Positions 48,551 to 58,239 are shown, numbered from the stretch's first letter. The stretch is 64,000 bases of DNA from an uncultured Lachnospiraceae bacterium (GCA_910579735.1 CAJTUZ010000001.1:324056-388055), one strand, 5' to 3'. Numbers and translations are program-made. The notes: generated by a model not told the origin, from the letters alone.

Positions 48551-51241
48551 ATGGATTACGAATTATATTTGACGGATCTGATCGATAGAAAAGCATTGCA
48601 GAATATACAGGACGCCTTTTCTCAGGTAACGGGAGTTGCCGCGCTGACAACGGATACAAATGGTGTGGCGGTCACGAACGGGTCCAATTTTTCCGATTTT
48701 TGCATGAAATATACAAGAAATTCTCCGATCGGGTGTATGCGCTGTGCGCAGTGTGACAAAGAAGGCGCTAAGACGGCGTTGGAACAGGGGCATCCGGTCG
48801 TTTATACATGTCATGCGGGGCTGCTTGATTTTGCGGCGCCGATTATGGTAGGCGACAAAATGGTGGGATGTTTTGTCGGCGGGCAGATCTTGAAGGAAAT
48901 GCCCGATATGCAGAAAATAAAAGAAACCGCGGCCGAACTGGGGATCGATCCGGAAAGCTATCTTGAAGCAGTGAAAGAGATAAAGATTGTGGAGCAGGAT
49001 ACGATTGACGTTGCGACGAAATTTTTAGTTGCGATCGCGGAAGTCCTTTCGGATATGGCCCATAATAAATATCTCGTTTATCAGGCCAATGCGGATATTT
49101 TGAGGACGTCAAATATGAAATCCGATTTTCTGGCCAATATGAGCCATGAGATCAGGACACCCATGAACGCCGTGATCGGCATGGCGGAAATGGCGCTGCG
49201 GGAAGATCTGCCCTTAGCGGCCAAGACTTATATCAATCAGATCAAAGAGGCCGGGAAATCACTGCTTACCATCATCAATGATATTTTGGATTTTTCCAAG
49301 ATCGAATCCGGCAAAATGGATATTAACGTAGTGGAGTACGAACCGATGTCCGTTGTCAGCGATGTCAGCAACATTGTTATGACAAGACTCAAAGGCAAGG
49401 ACGTGGAACTGATCTTAAATATTTCTCCGGGACTGCCGGACAGACTGCTTGGCGATAACATCAGGATCAAGCAGGTTCTTTTGAATCTGGCCAGTAATGC
49501 GGCGAAGTTTACAAACAAAGGAAAGATCACGCTGACGATGGATTATGTCAGGATAGCGCCTGATAAGATAGAACTGCATATTTGTGTGGAAGATACCGGG
49601 ATCGGCATCAAAAAAGAAGACAAGGAGAAACTTTTCCAGTCGTTCCAGCAGTTAGACAGCAAAAGAAATCGTAATATCGAAGGAACGGGACTCGGCCTGG
49701 CGATATCCAAGCAGCTTCTGCATTTGATGAACGGCGAGATCTGGGTGGAAAGCGAATATGAGAAGGGCAGTAAGTTTTTCTTTAAACTGCCGCAGAAAGT
49801 CATCAATGATACGCCGTGTATCTGCGTAAAAGAGCCGGATGTCCGTATAGCGGCAGGGCTGTTTTCCAACCGCTATGTCAGGGAGCGCTTTGCGGAGGAT
49901 GTACACAGTCTCGGCGTAGAATATAAGGAACTGTTTTCCGAAGAAGAACTGGATACGATTCTTGACGGTGATAAGAAATGCTTTCTGTTTATCGAGCAGC
50001 CTGTGTTTACAGCGGCCGTTGAAGCATTTATTAAAGAAAACACACAGATCACGGCAGTTTTACTGATTGATTTTTTTGACAGTGTGAAGCATACGATCCC
50101 GAATCTGCATGTGGTGAAAAAGCCGCTCTTTATTCTGACGATCGCCATGATACTCAATGAGGAAAGCATGTATTTTGACGACAGTGATGCAGAAGTGAGC
50201 GAGTTTGATTTTATTGCGCCGGATGCGGAAGTTTTGATCGTAGACGATAACGCCGTGAACCTGACGGTGGCGGAAGGACTGCTAGAGCCGCTGAAAATGA
50301 ATGTCGACACGGCGATCAGCGGAAAAGAAGCGATCGATAAGATCAGCAAATACCATTATGACATTGTTTTTATGGATCATATGATGCCCGAATTAGACGG
50401 TGTGGAGACGACTCGTATTATCCGGCGTTTTCATCAGGAATACAATGACGTGCCGATCATTGCGCTTACGGCCAATGCGGTAGATGGAACGAAAGAAATG
50501 TTCTGTCAGGAGGGGATGAATGATTTCGTTGCCAAACCGATAGAACTTCGGATCCTTGTGTCGAAAGTCAGACAATGGCTGCCGATCGAAAAGATACAGA
50601 AGGTGTATATGCTTGGAACCGCTCCGAAAGAGAATGAGCCGGCCAATATCGTGGTCGGGGATCTGGATGTGTCCTATGCCTTGAAATTCTTGGGGAACGA
50701 AGATCTGTTCTGGTCTGTTCTCAAAGTATATTACCGTGCGATAGAGAAGAAGGCAAGGCTGATTAAGACACTGGAAGAAAAGGAAGACTGGACCGGTTTT
50801 ACGATAGAAGTGCATGCTTTGAAGAGTTCCTCCAAACAGATCGGCGCGATTTCTCTGTCAGATAAGGCGGCTGCGCTGGAACAGGCGGGTAATGCAAGGA
50901 ATTCGGCATATATACATAGACATACCGATCCTATGCTGGAGCAGTATCTGGGTTACCGCGCTGTATTGAAACCGTATTATCCGGAAGAAGAGGAGACGGA
51001 TACGGACAAAGAACAGATTTCAGACGCAGGTCTGCTGCGGTGCTTTGCCGATATGAGAGTGGCGATGGAAGATCTGGACGTAGACCGGATGGAAAGCGTC
51101 GTGCAGGAAATGAAACATTATCATTACGAAGACTGGCAGCAGGAAATGTTTGCACAATTAAAGGAAGCTGTGGAAGAAATAGAAGTTGATAACTGTGAAA
51201 TCATTTTACAGGAGTGGGAAAACAAATTATCTTCCGTGTAA
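48551..51241 (+). CDS. hybrid sensor histidine kinase: PocR-like sensor, HisKA, HATPase, receiver, Hpt
   Basis: 896 residues from ATG 48551; a TTG start at 48518 is possible. The N-terminus is a PocR ligand-binding domain (LIDRKALQNIQDAFSQVTGV, then CMRCAQCDKEGAKTAL with its cysteines and VYTCHAGLLDFAAPI). HisKA follows, with H199 in MSHEIRTPMN; HATPase carries DTGIGIKKEDKEKLFQSF and GTGLGLAISK. After an inactive-looking insert a receiver has D609 in VFMDHMMPELDG, and an Hpt-type domain has H755 in VHALKSSSKQIGA. No membrane span, so a soluble phosphorelay sensor. Ligand unknown; PocR domains in relatives bind hydrocarbon-derived or metal-linked small molecules. Confidence 0.9.
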   Translation: MDYELYLTDLIDRKALQNIQDAFSQVTGVAALTTDTNGVAVTNGSNFSDFCMKYTRNSPIGCMRCAQCDKEGAKTALEQGHPVVYTCHAGLLDFAAPIMVGDKMVGCFVGGQILKEMPDMQKIKETAAELGIDPESYLEAVKEIKIVEQDTIDVATKFLVAIAEVLSDMAHNKYLVYQANADILRTSNMKSDFLANMSHEIRTPMNAVIGMAEMALREDLPLAAKTYINQIKEAGKSLLTIINDILDFSKIESGKMDINVVEYEPMSVVSDVSNIVMTRLKGKDVELILNISPGLPDRLLGDNIRIKQVLLNLASNAAKFTNKGKITLTMDYVRIAPDKIELHICVEDTGIGIKKEDKEKLFQSFQQLDSKRNRNIEGTGLGLAISKQLLHLMNGEIWVESEYEKGSKFFFKLPQKVINDTPCICVKEPDVRIAAGLFSNRYVRERFAEDVHSLGVEYKELFSEEELDTILDGDKKCFLFIEQPVFTAAVEAFIKENTQITAVLLIDFFDSVKHTIPNLHVVKKPLFILTIAMILNEESMYFDDSDAEVSEFDFIAPDAEVLIVDDNAVNLTVAEGLLEPLKMNVDTAISGKEAIDKISKYHYDIVFMDHMMPELDGVETTRIIRRFHQEYNDVPIIALTANAVDGTKEMFCQEGMNDFVAKPIELRILVSKVRQWLPIEKIQKVYMLGTAPKENEPANIVVGDLDVSYALKFLGNEDLFWSVLKVYYRAIEKKARLIKTLEEKEDWTGFTIEVHALKSSSKQIGAISLSDKAAALEQAGNARNSAYIHRHTDPMLEQYLGYRAVLKPYYPEEEETDTDKEQISDAGLLRCFADMRVAMEDLDVDRMESVVQEMKHYHYEDWQQEMFAQLKEAVEEIEVDNCEIILQEWENKLSSV

Positions 51242-51253
51242 AAGCTGTAATCC

Positions 51254-51282
51254 TTGACCAAAGCAGATAGACTGCATATTCT
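51254..51282 (+). promoter_or_regulatory. promoter of the cysE leader
   Basis: TTGACC 51254-51259, 17-bp spacer, TATTCT 51277-51282. The transcript would carry about 125 bases of leader before cysE, including two terminator-like hairpins. Confidence 0.6.
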
Positions 51283-51302
51283 GATAGTATAGGAAGCTGA
51301 CC

Positions 51303-51348
51303 GCGGATAATTCGTCTCAGAAAGCCGGAGACAGGTTGTCCGCTTTTT
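51303..51348 (+). terminator. branched terminator in the cysE leader
   Basis: Outer stem GCGGATAA (51303-51310) / TTGTCCGC (51336-51343), inner stem GTCTC / GAGAC, followed by TTTTT. Located between the promoter and cysE, so it could act as an attenuator. Confidence 0.7.
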
Positions 51349-51358
51349 CCTTACGGAG

Positions 51359-51386
51359 AAGTCCGTTGAGGGACGGCTCTTTTTTC
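51359..51386 (+). terminator. second terminator-like hairpin before cysE
   Basis: AGTCCGT (51360-51366) / ACGGCT (51373-51378), six pairs with a bulged T, loop TGAGGG, followed by CTTTTTT. Confidence 0.55.
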
Positions 51387-51415
51387 TCTTAACTTAGTAA
51401 AGGAGTATTAGTAGA

Positions 51416-52096
51416 ATGGGATTTATCAGTTATATACGTGAAGAGATAAAGCTCATAAGAGAACGTGACCCGGCCATACATTCCAATATGGAAGTTTTTC
51501 TTTATCCGAGTTTCAGGATCATGCTGTATTACCGCGCTGCGCACAGACTGTATGTAAAGAAGCATTTCTTTTTAGCCAGGTGGGTATCGCAAAGAGGCGC
51601 CCGCAGGACGGGTATCGAGATCCATCCGGGAGCGCAGATCGGAAGAGGTTTTTTTATTGATCATGGAAACGGCGTTATTATCGGTGAGACTACGATTATC
51701 GGCGATAATGTAACCTTGTATCAGGGTGTTACGCTCGGCGGAACAGGCAAGGAGCAGGGCAAAAGACATCCGACGATCGGCAACAATGTCATGATCAGCA
51801 CAGGCGCGAAGATACTTGGTTCTTTTACGATCGGTGACAACAGCAAGATCGGCGCCGGAAGCGTCGTGTTAAAAGAAGTGCCGCCCGGCTCAACTGTAGT
51901 GGGCGTTCCGGGACGCGTCGTAAAGCGGAACAATGTTTTCCTGCCGCAGGAGGAGATGGATCAGATCAATCTGCCTGACCCGGTTACGGAGGAACTGGCG
52001 CTTTTGCAGCGTGAAAACGAGGAGCTGACCAACCGTCTGATCGATCTGGAACAGGATGTAAGGGAGCTAAAACGAATGAAACGGACAGAGCAGTAA
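51416..52096 (+). CDS. cysE: serine O-acetyltransferase
   Basis: 226 residues. Acetylates serine for cysteine synthesis. The N-terminal helical region is short, followed by left-handed beta-helix hexapeptides ([60 protein letters not shown]) and the closing [17 protein letters not shown]; a C-terminal coiled coil follows. The catalytic DHG is in [17 protein letters not shown] precedes ATG 51416. The leader has terminators, so it is likely controlled by attenuation. cysS is 24 bases on. Confidence 0.94.
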   Translation: MGFISYIREEIKLIRERDPAIHSNMEVFLYPSFRIMLYYRAAHRLYVKKHFFLARWVSQRGARRTGIEIHPGAQIGRGFFIDHGNGVIIGETTIIGDNVTLYQGVTLGGTGKEQGKRHPTIGNNVMISTGAKILGSFTIGDNSKIGAGSVVLKEVPPGSTVVGVPGRVVKRNNVFLPQEEMDQINLPDPVTEELALLQRENEELTNRLIDLEQDVRELKRMKRTEQ

Positions 52097-52120
52097 AAAA
52101 TATCAGGAGGAGTTTCTATT

Positions 52121-53551
52121 ATGAAAATATTCAATACGTTGTCTAAGACAAAAGAGGAGTTTGAACCGAGAGAAGCAGGTAAGGTCAGCATGTACGTATG
52201 CGGGCCTACCGTTTATAATCTGATCCATATCGGAAACGCCAGACCGATGGTCGTTTTCGATACGGTCAGAAGATACATGGAATACAAAGGCTATCAGGTC
52301 AATTACGTTACCAATTTTACGGATGTGGACGATAAGATCATCAAAAAGGCGAAGGAAGAAGGCGTAGAGTCTTCCGTGATCGCCGAACGTTATATTGAAG
52401 AATGCAGAAAAGATATGAAGGCGCTTAATGTAAAGCCTGCCACGGTTCATCCGAAAGCGACGGAAGAGATCGGCGGAATGCTCGATATGATCCATACGCT
52501 GATTGAGAAAGGCCATGCCTATGCGGCGCCGGACGGTACCGTATACTTTAAAACAAGAAGCTTTAAAGAATACGGCAAACTGTCACATAAGAATCTGGAC
52601 GATCTGCAGGGCGGCAACCGTTCCCTGCTTGTTTCCGGAGAAGATCAGAAAGAAGATCCCCTTGATTTCGTACTCTGGAAACCGAAGAAGGAAGGAGAAC
52701 CCTACTGGGAGTCTCCGTGGTGTAAAGGACGTCCCGGCTGGCATATCGAATGTTCCGTTATGAGCAAAAAATATCTGGGAGACGAAATCGACATCCATGC
52801 CGGTGGAGAAGATTTAATCTTCCCGCATCATGAAAATGAGATCGCACAGTCTGAGGCCGCAAATGATAAGGTATTTGCGAAATATTGGATGCACAATGCC
52901 TTTTTAAATATCGATAACCGGAAAATGTCGAAATCAGATGGCAATTTCTTTACGGTCAGGGACATCGGTGAAAAATATGATCTGCAGGTGCTGCGTTTCT
53001 TCATATTGTCAGCACATTACAGAAGTCCGTTGAATTTCAGTGCAGATCTTATGAAAGCGGCCGAAAACGGCTATGATCGTATTGTGACAAGTGTTGCCAA
53101 TCTGAATTATCTTCTGCAGACAAACGAAAGCGATGCGCCGGACAGCAGTGAAACACAGATGACTCAGCAAGAAACAGCGGCGGCAGAGGAAGCGAAGCGT
53201 TTTGTCGTTAAGTTTGAAGAAGCTATGGAGGATGATTTTAATACGGCGGATGCAATTTCTGCGATTTTTGAGCTTGTGAAATTCACCAATACGAATGTGA
53301 CGGAACAAAGCAGCAAAGCATTTATCAAAACGTTAAAAGATGAGATCCTCATGCTTTCCGATCTCTGCGGACTGATCGTAGAAAAGGAAGCCGAGATCCT
53401 GGATGACGAAGTCGAAGCGTTGATCCTAGAAAGACAAGAGGCAAGAAAAGAGAAGAACTTTGCGAGAGCGGACGAAATCCGCGGACTGCTGCTTGAGCAG
53501 GGGATCATTCTGGAGGATACCAGAGAAGGTGTGAAATGGAAGAGAGCATAA
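52121..53551 (+). CDS. cysS: cysteine--tRNA ligase
   Basis: 476 residues. Class I synthetase with the HIGH site as HIGNARP and KMSKS exact ([10 protein letters not shown]). The zinc ligands are the early CGPTVYNL cysteine, C in HIECSVM and the [20 protein letters not shown] pair. The C-terminal DALR-like region ends with the [12 protein letters not shown] motif. AGGAGGAG precedes ATG 52121. Placement beside cysE links cysteine synthesis with its charging. The mrnC start lies inside its last 16 bases. Confidence 0.97.
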   Translation: MKIFNTLSKTKEEFEPREAGKVSMYVCGPTVYNLIHIGNARPMVVFDTVRRYMEYKGYQVNYVTNFTDVDDKIIKKAKEEGVESSVIAERYIEECRKDMKALNVKPATVHPKATEEIGGMLDMIHTLIEKGHAYAAPDGTVYFKTRSFKEYGKLSHKNLDDLQGGNRSLLVSGEDQKEDPLDFVLWKPKKEGEPYWESPWCKGRPGWHIECSVMSKKYLGDEIDIHAGGEDLIFPHHENEIAQSEAANDKVFAKYWMHNAFLNIDNRKMSKSDGNFFTVRDIGEKYDLQVLRFFILSAHYRSPLNFSADLMKAAENGYDRIVTSVANLNYLLQTNESDAPDSSETQMTQQETAAAEEAKRFVVKFEEAMEDDFNTADAISAIFELVKFTNTNVTEQSSKAFIKTLKDEILMLSDLCGLIVEKEAEILDDEVEALILERQEARKEKNFARADEIRGLLLEQGIILEDTREGVKWKRA

Positions 53552-53976
53552 CGATACTGGAGGCCATTAAGAAGCAGTTTGACTGTAAGGGAAAAGATAT
53601 CAGAACGTATTCGCCTCTTACACTGGCATATATCGGAGACGCCATATATGATCTGGTCATTCGGACCGTTGTCGTAGAGCGTGCCAACCGTCCGGCCAGC
53701 CAGCTCCATAAAATGACGACCCGGTATGTGAATGCGAAGACGCAGGCGCGAATGATAGAATTGCTGGAAGAACAACTTTCCGAAGAGGAACGGGCGGTTT
53801 ATCACCGCGGCCGGAATGCGAAATCCTATACATCCGCCAAAAACGCCTCCATTGCAGATTACCGGAAGGCCACCGGACTGGAAGCCTTGTTAGGATATCT
53901 GTATTTACAGGATAAAACGGACAGGCTTCTTATGCTTGTAGGTTCTGCTCTGGAGAAAATGGATATAAAAATATAA
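53536..53976 (+). CDS. mrnC: mini-ribonuclease 3
   Basis: 146 residues. RNase III-like without a dsRNA-binding domain, needed for 23S rRNA maturation in many Firmicutes. The catalytic region TYSPLTLAYIGDAIYDLVIR and the later FHRGRNAKSYTSAKNASIAD-like stretch (here YHRGRNAKSYTSAK) fit MrnC. It overlaps cysS and is followed directly by rlmB, the canonical order cysS-mrnC-rlmB. Confidence 0.94.
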   Translation: MEESITILEAIKKQFDCKGKDIRTYSPLTLAYIGDAIYDLVIRTVVVERANRPASQLHKMTTRYVNAKTQARMIELLEEQLSEEERAVYHRGRNAKSYTSAKNASIADYRKATGLEALLGYLYLQDKTDRLLMLVGSALEKMDIKI

Positions 53977-53994
53977 ATGATAAGAGGAATGAAT

Positions 53995-54759
53995 ATGGGA
54001 TATACGGAGATGACGATCGAGGGACGAAACGCTGTTATGGAGGCATTCCGTTCCGGGAAAACAATAGACAAGCTCTACGTACTGGATGGCTGCCAGGATG
54101 GCCCGGTTCTCAGTATTAAGCGAGAGGCTAAAAAGCAGGATTGTCTGATAAAATACGTAAAAAAAGAGCGTCTGGATCAAATGTCCGAGACAGGCAGACA
54201 TCAGGGCGTGATTGCGCATGCTTCGGCATATCATTATGCGGAGGTGCAGGAAATACTGGATAATGCAAAAGAGAAGGGAGAAGAACCTTTTCTTTTTCTG
54301 TTGGATAACATTGAGGATCCGCATAATTTGGGAGCAATCATCAGAACGGCGAATCTTGCCGGTGCGCACGGGGTGATCATTCCCAAAAACCGTGCGGCGG
54401 GACTGACGGCTGCGGTAGCCAGGGCTTCTGCCGGGGCGTTAAATTATACGCCCGTGGCAAAAGTGACGAATCTGCGTCAGACGATGGAAGAATTGAAAAA
54501 AGAGGGGATATGGTTCGTCTGTGCCGATATGGGGGGCACCGTAATGTATGATTTGAATTTAAAAGGACCAATCGGTCTGATTATCGGTAATGAAGGGGAA
54601 GGTGTGGGAAGACTGATAAAAGAAAACTGCGATATGGCAGCGTCCATTCCCATGAAAGGAAATATAGATTCTTTGAACGCTTCCGTAGCGGCGGGAGTGC
54701 TTGCCTACGAAATTGTCAGGCAGAGATCAGGTATAAAAAAATATGAAAAAGGCAACTGA
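53995..54759 (+). CDS. rlmB: 23S rRNA (guanosine-2'-O-)-methyltransferase RlmB
   Basis: 254 residues from ATG 53995 (AAGAGG upstream). SPOUT-fold methyltransferase: N-terminal substrate-binding EGRNAVMEAFRSG, then the catalytic motifs FLLDNIEDPHNLGAIIRTAN (motif 1), IIGNEGEGVGRLIKENCDMA (motif 2) and IPMKGNIDSLNASVAAGVLA (motif 3), all complete. Methylates G2251 in the peptidyl-transferase loop. A TrmH-type tRNA function is unlikely with this neighbourhood. Confidence 0.94.
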   Translation: MGYTEMTIEGRNAVMEAFRSGKTIDKLYVLDGCQDGPVLSIKREAKKQDCLIKYVKKERLDQMSETGRHQGVIAHASAYHYAEVQEILDNAKEKGEEPFLFLLDNIEDPHNLGAIIRTANLAGAHGVIIPKNRAAGLTAAVARASAGALNYTPVAKVTNLRQTMEELKKEGIWFVCADMGGTVMYDLNLKGPIGLIIGNEGEGVGRLIKENCDMAASIPMKGNIDSLNASVAAGVLAYEIVRQRSGIKKYEKGN

Positions 54760-56281
54760 ATTTTTATTAATAGGAATTTTCGTTATGACGGCGCTTTTGG
54801 CGGCTGCAGTCGGACTCAGGGCATATTCCGGTTACGTGGAGAAAGCGGCCATGGAAGAAGAAATGCAGCAGCAGAATCTGGAAGAATTGATGGCCAGAAA
54901 TGCCGAGGCACAGCAGCGTGTTATGGAAATGCAGTCTGAGATCGCCAATATGGCGGAAGATCCGGAATCGCTGCAGCTTTTTATTGATGAAACGGTGAAC
55001 GCGGCCAATGATGTACAGAGCAAAAAAGAACAGGGGGTGTCGGGAAACATCCTGCCGTCTATGCCGGGTTCCGTCTCCGGTAATACAGGTACGGGTGACA
55101 GTGCATCTACATCGGGCAATATGTCCGTCTCCGGCAACTGGTCTGTTTCAGGGAATCTGTTTTTCCCCGGTATGGGATCCGTTTCGGGGAATATGTCCGT
55201 GTCAGGCAATATGTCCGTCTCCGGTAACGGAACCGTTTCGGGAAATACAACCGTTTCCGGCAATATGGACCCGTTCGGTTTTCTGCTTGGAAGCATATCC
55301 GGTAATCAGTCGGATGTCAATTACTATGATGGCAATATGACAGGAAGCAGTATCTTTGACGAATGGCGCTTTATTTACGACCAGCCGGAAATGACGTTGG
55401 AAGAGCGAAAGGCTCTTCGGACTTCTTATCAGGAGACGCTGGAAGTCAACCAGGCGGACAGAGAATGGATTGCAGAAAACAGATATGATTTTTCCGGTAT
55501 GAAGATTGCCTGCCTTGGCGACAGTATAACTGCGGCAGCCAATCTGGAAGAGGAAGAAAATTACGTACAATATTCCTATCCCCAAAAACTGCAGGCGCTT
55601 TTGGGTGCGGAAGAAGTGCTTAATTTGGGCATCGGCGGTTCGTCGATCGGCAGATACTGGGCGGACGCATTTGTGGACCGTTACACGGAGATTCCGCAGG
55701 ATACCGATATCATTATCGTTATGGGCGGTACAAACGATGGATTCTGCGTTTCCGATAAGGAGTTCGGCAGTCTGGAAGAGCGGGCTTTCCGTACTTTCTG
55801 CGGGGATCTGAACGAGCTGATGAGCGGACTGCGGACAAATTACCCCGATGCGGTTATTTTCTTTGCAACGCCTCTGCCCAATGTGCTGCAGGATTATCTG
55901 ATGAGTGAACGGGAATACCTTCTGCCGCAGAAAAAATTTGTGGAAGTGATAAAAACACTGGCGAAAGAATACGATATTGAGGTAATAGATTTATATAATT
56001 CCAATATTCTTGACTCTCATGATGCCAATGTCATTGCCGAATATATGCCGGATGGCGTACATGGTAATCCGACGGGATATCAGGTTCTTGCAGAGCACTT
56101 TGCAGGAGAGATCGTGAAGTACTATAACGAAGACAGTGATATTGCAGACAGCAGTATGGTAAGCAGCAGAAGTGTGAGCGGCAATCAGACGGACAGTGAT
56201 CGTTTAAGCGGAAACGGAGCGGATGATACGGAGCTGCAGGACAATACAGACCGCCCGTCCGGAAACCGTTGGGAACCGTGA
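54743..56281 (+). CDS. cell-surface SGNH/GDSL hydrolase with SGN repeats
   Basis: 512 residues. An N-terminal membrane anchor (LLIGIFVMTALLAAAVGLRA) and an extracellular coiled coil (about 35-95) lead to a repeat segment, residues 99-188, with eleven SGN triplets, mostly VSGN; three more SGN occur near the C-terminus. The catalytic part (from about 250) has block I IACLGDSITAA (the Ser nucleophile), Gly in LNLGIGGSSIG, block III MGGTNDGF, and block V DGVHGNPTGYQVLA. An O-acyl esterase acting on cell-wall sugars is the likeliest activity. Starts with overlap on rlmB. Confidence 0.85.
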   Translation: MKKATEFLLIGIFVMTALLAAAVGLRAYSGYVEKAAMEEEMQQQNLEELMARNAEAQQRVMEMQSEIANMAEDPESLQLFIDETVNAANDVQSKKEQGVSGNILPSMPGSVSGNTGTGDSASTSGNMSVSGNWSVSGNLFFPGMGSVSGNMSVSGNMSVSGNGTVSGNTTVSGNMDPFGFLLGSISGNQSDVNYYDGNMTGSSIFDEWRFIYDQPEMTLEERKALRTSYQETLEVNQADREWIAENRYDFSGMKIACLGDSITAAANLEEEENYVQYSYPQKLQALLGAEEVLNLGIGGSSIGRYWADAFVDRYTEIPQDTDIIIVMGGTNDGFCVSDKEFGSLEERAFRTFCGDLNELMSGLRTNYPDAVIFFATPLPNVLQDYLMSEREYLLPQKKFVEVIKTLAKEYDIEVIDLYNSNILDSHDANVIAEYMPDGVHGNPTGYQVLAEHFAGEIVKYYNEDSDIADSSMVSSRSVSGNQTDSDRLSGNGADDTELQDNTDRPSGNRWEP

Positions 56282-56379
56282 CAGGGAAAGCGGTAATCAG
56301 GAAAGTCCCGGCCGGGAAAAGAACAGGAAGAAGCACAGTGAACATGCAAAATGCATAGTTAAGCGGGGATGAAAGCCGG
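56282..56379. other. short gap before sigH
   Basis: No gene or clear hairpin; CGGGGATGAAAGCCGG is the sigH ribosome-site region. Confidence 0.4.
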
Positions 56380-57009
56380 ATGAAAGAAGAGTATGAACAA
56401 TACAGTGATGAAGAACTGATGGTGCACTTGCGGGACGGCGAGGCCGGTATTATGGACTTTATCATGAACAAATATAAAAATCTTGTGAAAAGCAAAGCGA
56501 AATCCATGTATATCCTCGGTGCGGACAGCGATGATCTGATCCAGGAGGGCATGATCGGCCTGTTTAAGGCCGTGCGCGATTTTGACAGCGGCCGGGACGC
56601 CAGTTTTTTTACATTTGCCGATCTGTGTATCTCCAGACAGATGTATACGGCCGTGCAGGCTTCCAGACGTCAGAAGCATATTCCTTTAAACACCTATATT
56701 TCCCTCTATGCCACTGCCAGAGAAAATTCCGAGCGAAGTGAAGAGGATATGACGCTTGTGAATATTCTTTCCTTAAAATCGGAACAGAGTCCCGAAGAAA
56801 TGATGATCGATAAGGAAAATGTAGAACAGCTGGAAAGAACGATCGAAAAAGAATTAAGCGGTTTCGAAAAGCAGGTGCTCGACCTGTATCTGACGGGAAT
56901 GCGCTATACGCAGATTGCCAAAGTACTTGGACGTGACGAAAAATCTACCGACAATGCGCTGCAGCGTATTAAGTCAAAATTAAAAAAAGCGATTCATTCG
57001 GGATATTAA
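56380..57009 (+). CDS. sigH: sporulation-initiation RNA polymerase sigma factor H
   Basis: 209 residues. Region 2 is DSDDLIQEGMIGLFKAVRDF and ASFFTFADLCISRQMYTAVQ; region 4 is FEKQVLDLYLTGMRYTQIAK with the LGRDEKSTDNALQRIKSKLK helix-turn-helix. Length, the LGADSDDLIQEGMIGLFKAV start and the cysS-mrnC-rlmB neighbourhood identify SigH (Spo0H), which turns on post-exponential and early sporulation genes. It follows an SGNH gene inserted in the usual order. Confidence 0.93.
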   Translation: MKEEYEQYSDEELMVHLRDGEAGIMDFIMNKYKNLVKSKAKSMYILGADSDDLIQEGMIGLFKAVRDFDSGRDASFFTFADLCISRQMYTAVQASRRQKHIPLNTYISLYATARENSERSEEDMTLVNILSLKSEQSPEEMMIDKENVEQLERTIEKELSGFEKQVLDLYLTGMRYTQIAKVLGRDEKSTDNALQRIKSKLKKAIHSGY

Positions 57010-57091
57010 ATCTCATTTTTTTCCAGACTTAGAGAGAACTTAAAGATTGCTCTGCTATACTGATTTCATCATATTAAGAAAGGACAGTAAG

Positions 57092-57706
57092 ATGAGAACA
57101 GTAAAAAGCAGAAAAACAAAAGAGTGCATAAAAAAGAGGAAAAAGACAGGAAGAGTACGCGGAAAAATATTGACAGTCTGCGGTACGGTCATGGTAATCG
57201 GACTGCTTTGCGGATGCGGAGAAAGTGAAAATGAAGAGAGAACGCCTGTAACCGAACTTGTTCATACGGACACAGAGGGGGGAGAAACACCTGATGCAGA
57301 TGATATGGCAGCAGAGCAGAGAACGACAGAGGATCTGCCGGCCGGAGAGTCCGGCGCTGAGGCACAGTCACTTGAGAAAGTTACGGGGAATGTAAAAAGT
57401 ATAGGAGATCAGGATATTGTTATCCGTCGGTCATTTGAAGAGTCATCGAACGGAACGGATATGGATATTCTGGTTGCTCCGGCAGAAGGAAGTGCAGATG
57501 AGGAATTGCTTACCGTTTTAGTTTTGGAAACAACCAGATATGAAGTACATACGGTTAAAAACGGCGGGGTCAACGGAGACGCTGATGTAGAAACCCGTGA
57601 AGGCAGCCTGGCGGATCTCAAAGAAAAAGCGGCCGTAAATATATGGGGAAACTTTGAAGGCGAAAATTTCCTTGCACAGCAGGTGATCATTTTTTATTTT
57701 GTATAA
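57092..57706 (+). CDS. lipoprotein of unknown function
   Basis: 204 residues from ATG 57092 (AAAGGACAG upstream). A basic N-terminus precedes the signal core VCGTVMVIGLLCGCGE, ending in the lipobox L-C-G-C. An acidic linker follows, then a domain of about 110 residues (LEKVTGNVKSIGDQDIVIRR, DGVNGDADVETREGSLADLK). The second part resembles small OB-like beta barrels by eye only. Function is unknown. Confidence 0.75.
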   Translation: MRTVKSRKTKECIKKRKKTGRVRGKILTVCGTVMVIGLLCGCGESENEERTPVTELVHTDTEGGETPDADDMAAEQRTTEDLPAGESGAEAQSLEKVTGNVKSIGDQDIVIRRSFEESSNGTDMDILVAPAEGSADEELLTVLVLETTRYEVHTVKNGGVNGDADVETREGSLADLKEKAAVNIWGNFEGENFLAQQVIIFYFV

Positions 57707-57751
57707 AAAGGAAAAGCAGAGTAAATGAACAGGATGCACCGATAATGCCTA

Positions 57752-57781
57752 TTGACAAATCAAAATACCTTATGATACAAT
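57752..57781 (+). promoter_or_regulatory. promoter of tRNA-Thr
   Basis: TTGACA 57752-57757, 18-bp spacer, TACAAT 57776-57781. A leader hairpin, TTCGGTAAACGGAC with GTCTGTTTACCGAA, spans 57786-57816. Confidence 0.7.
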
Positions 57782-57823
57782 ACAATTCGGTAAACGGACA
57801 GGGTCTGTTTACCGAATATATTT

Positions 57824-57896
57824 GCTGATGTAGCACAGTCGGTAGTGCGTCGCATTGGTAGTGCGGAGGTCACGGGTTCGATTCCCGTCATCAGCT
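57824..57896 (+). tRNA. tRNA-Thr (anticodon GGT)
   Basis: 73 nt: acceptor GCTGATG/CATCAGC, D arm GCACAGTCGGTAGTGC, anticodon stem TCGCA/TGCGG with loop TTGGTAG giving GGT, T arm CGGGTTCGATTCCCG, discriminator T. CCA is not encoded. Confidence 0.9.
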
Positions 57897-57901
57897 TGTG
57901 A

Positions 57902-57928
57902 AAACCCGGATGTTTCCGGGTTTTTATT
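57902..57928 (+). terminator. terminator after tRNA-Thr
   Basis: AAACCCGG / CCGGGTTT around ATGTTT, followed by TTATTATT. Confidence 0.75.
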
Positions 57929-58212
57929 ATTCATAAGAATGGCCCGCAAAGCGCGGCATTCGTTGTTTTGGTGTTGCATTTCATGTTTTTATTACATTAC
58001 TGAACTGTCTAAACTTTGCGCGGCAGCACGATCCGTCAGCGCATTTTCCGCATCTGTTCCGATAATCCCTGTTTACACTGCCCTGGTTCTCTTTTCTGCT
58101 GCTCTTTGTCAGCTGACATTTGAATAGAAAAGATAAAATTTTTAGAGAATTCGAAAACTTTTTCCGGTGTCAGGACAAATTATACATGCAAGGGCAAATC
58201 TTTGCAAGTCGG
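57929..58212. other. gap without supported genes
   Basis: About 280 bases between the tRNA terminator and the ECF sigma gene. Rightward and leftward frames exist but none has a ribosome site or a recognisable product. Confidence 0.5.
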
Positions 58213-58239
58213 CTTGAAAGAAGAAGGAGGATGGCTGCT

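Noticed and set aside
51283..51415. T-box riboswitch before cysE
   Set aside because: The conserved T-box AGGGTGGNACCGCG sequence is not present, only hairpins and a partial GACCGCGG; kept as an unclassified leader.
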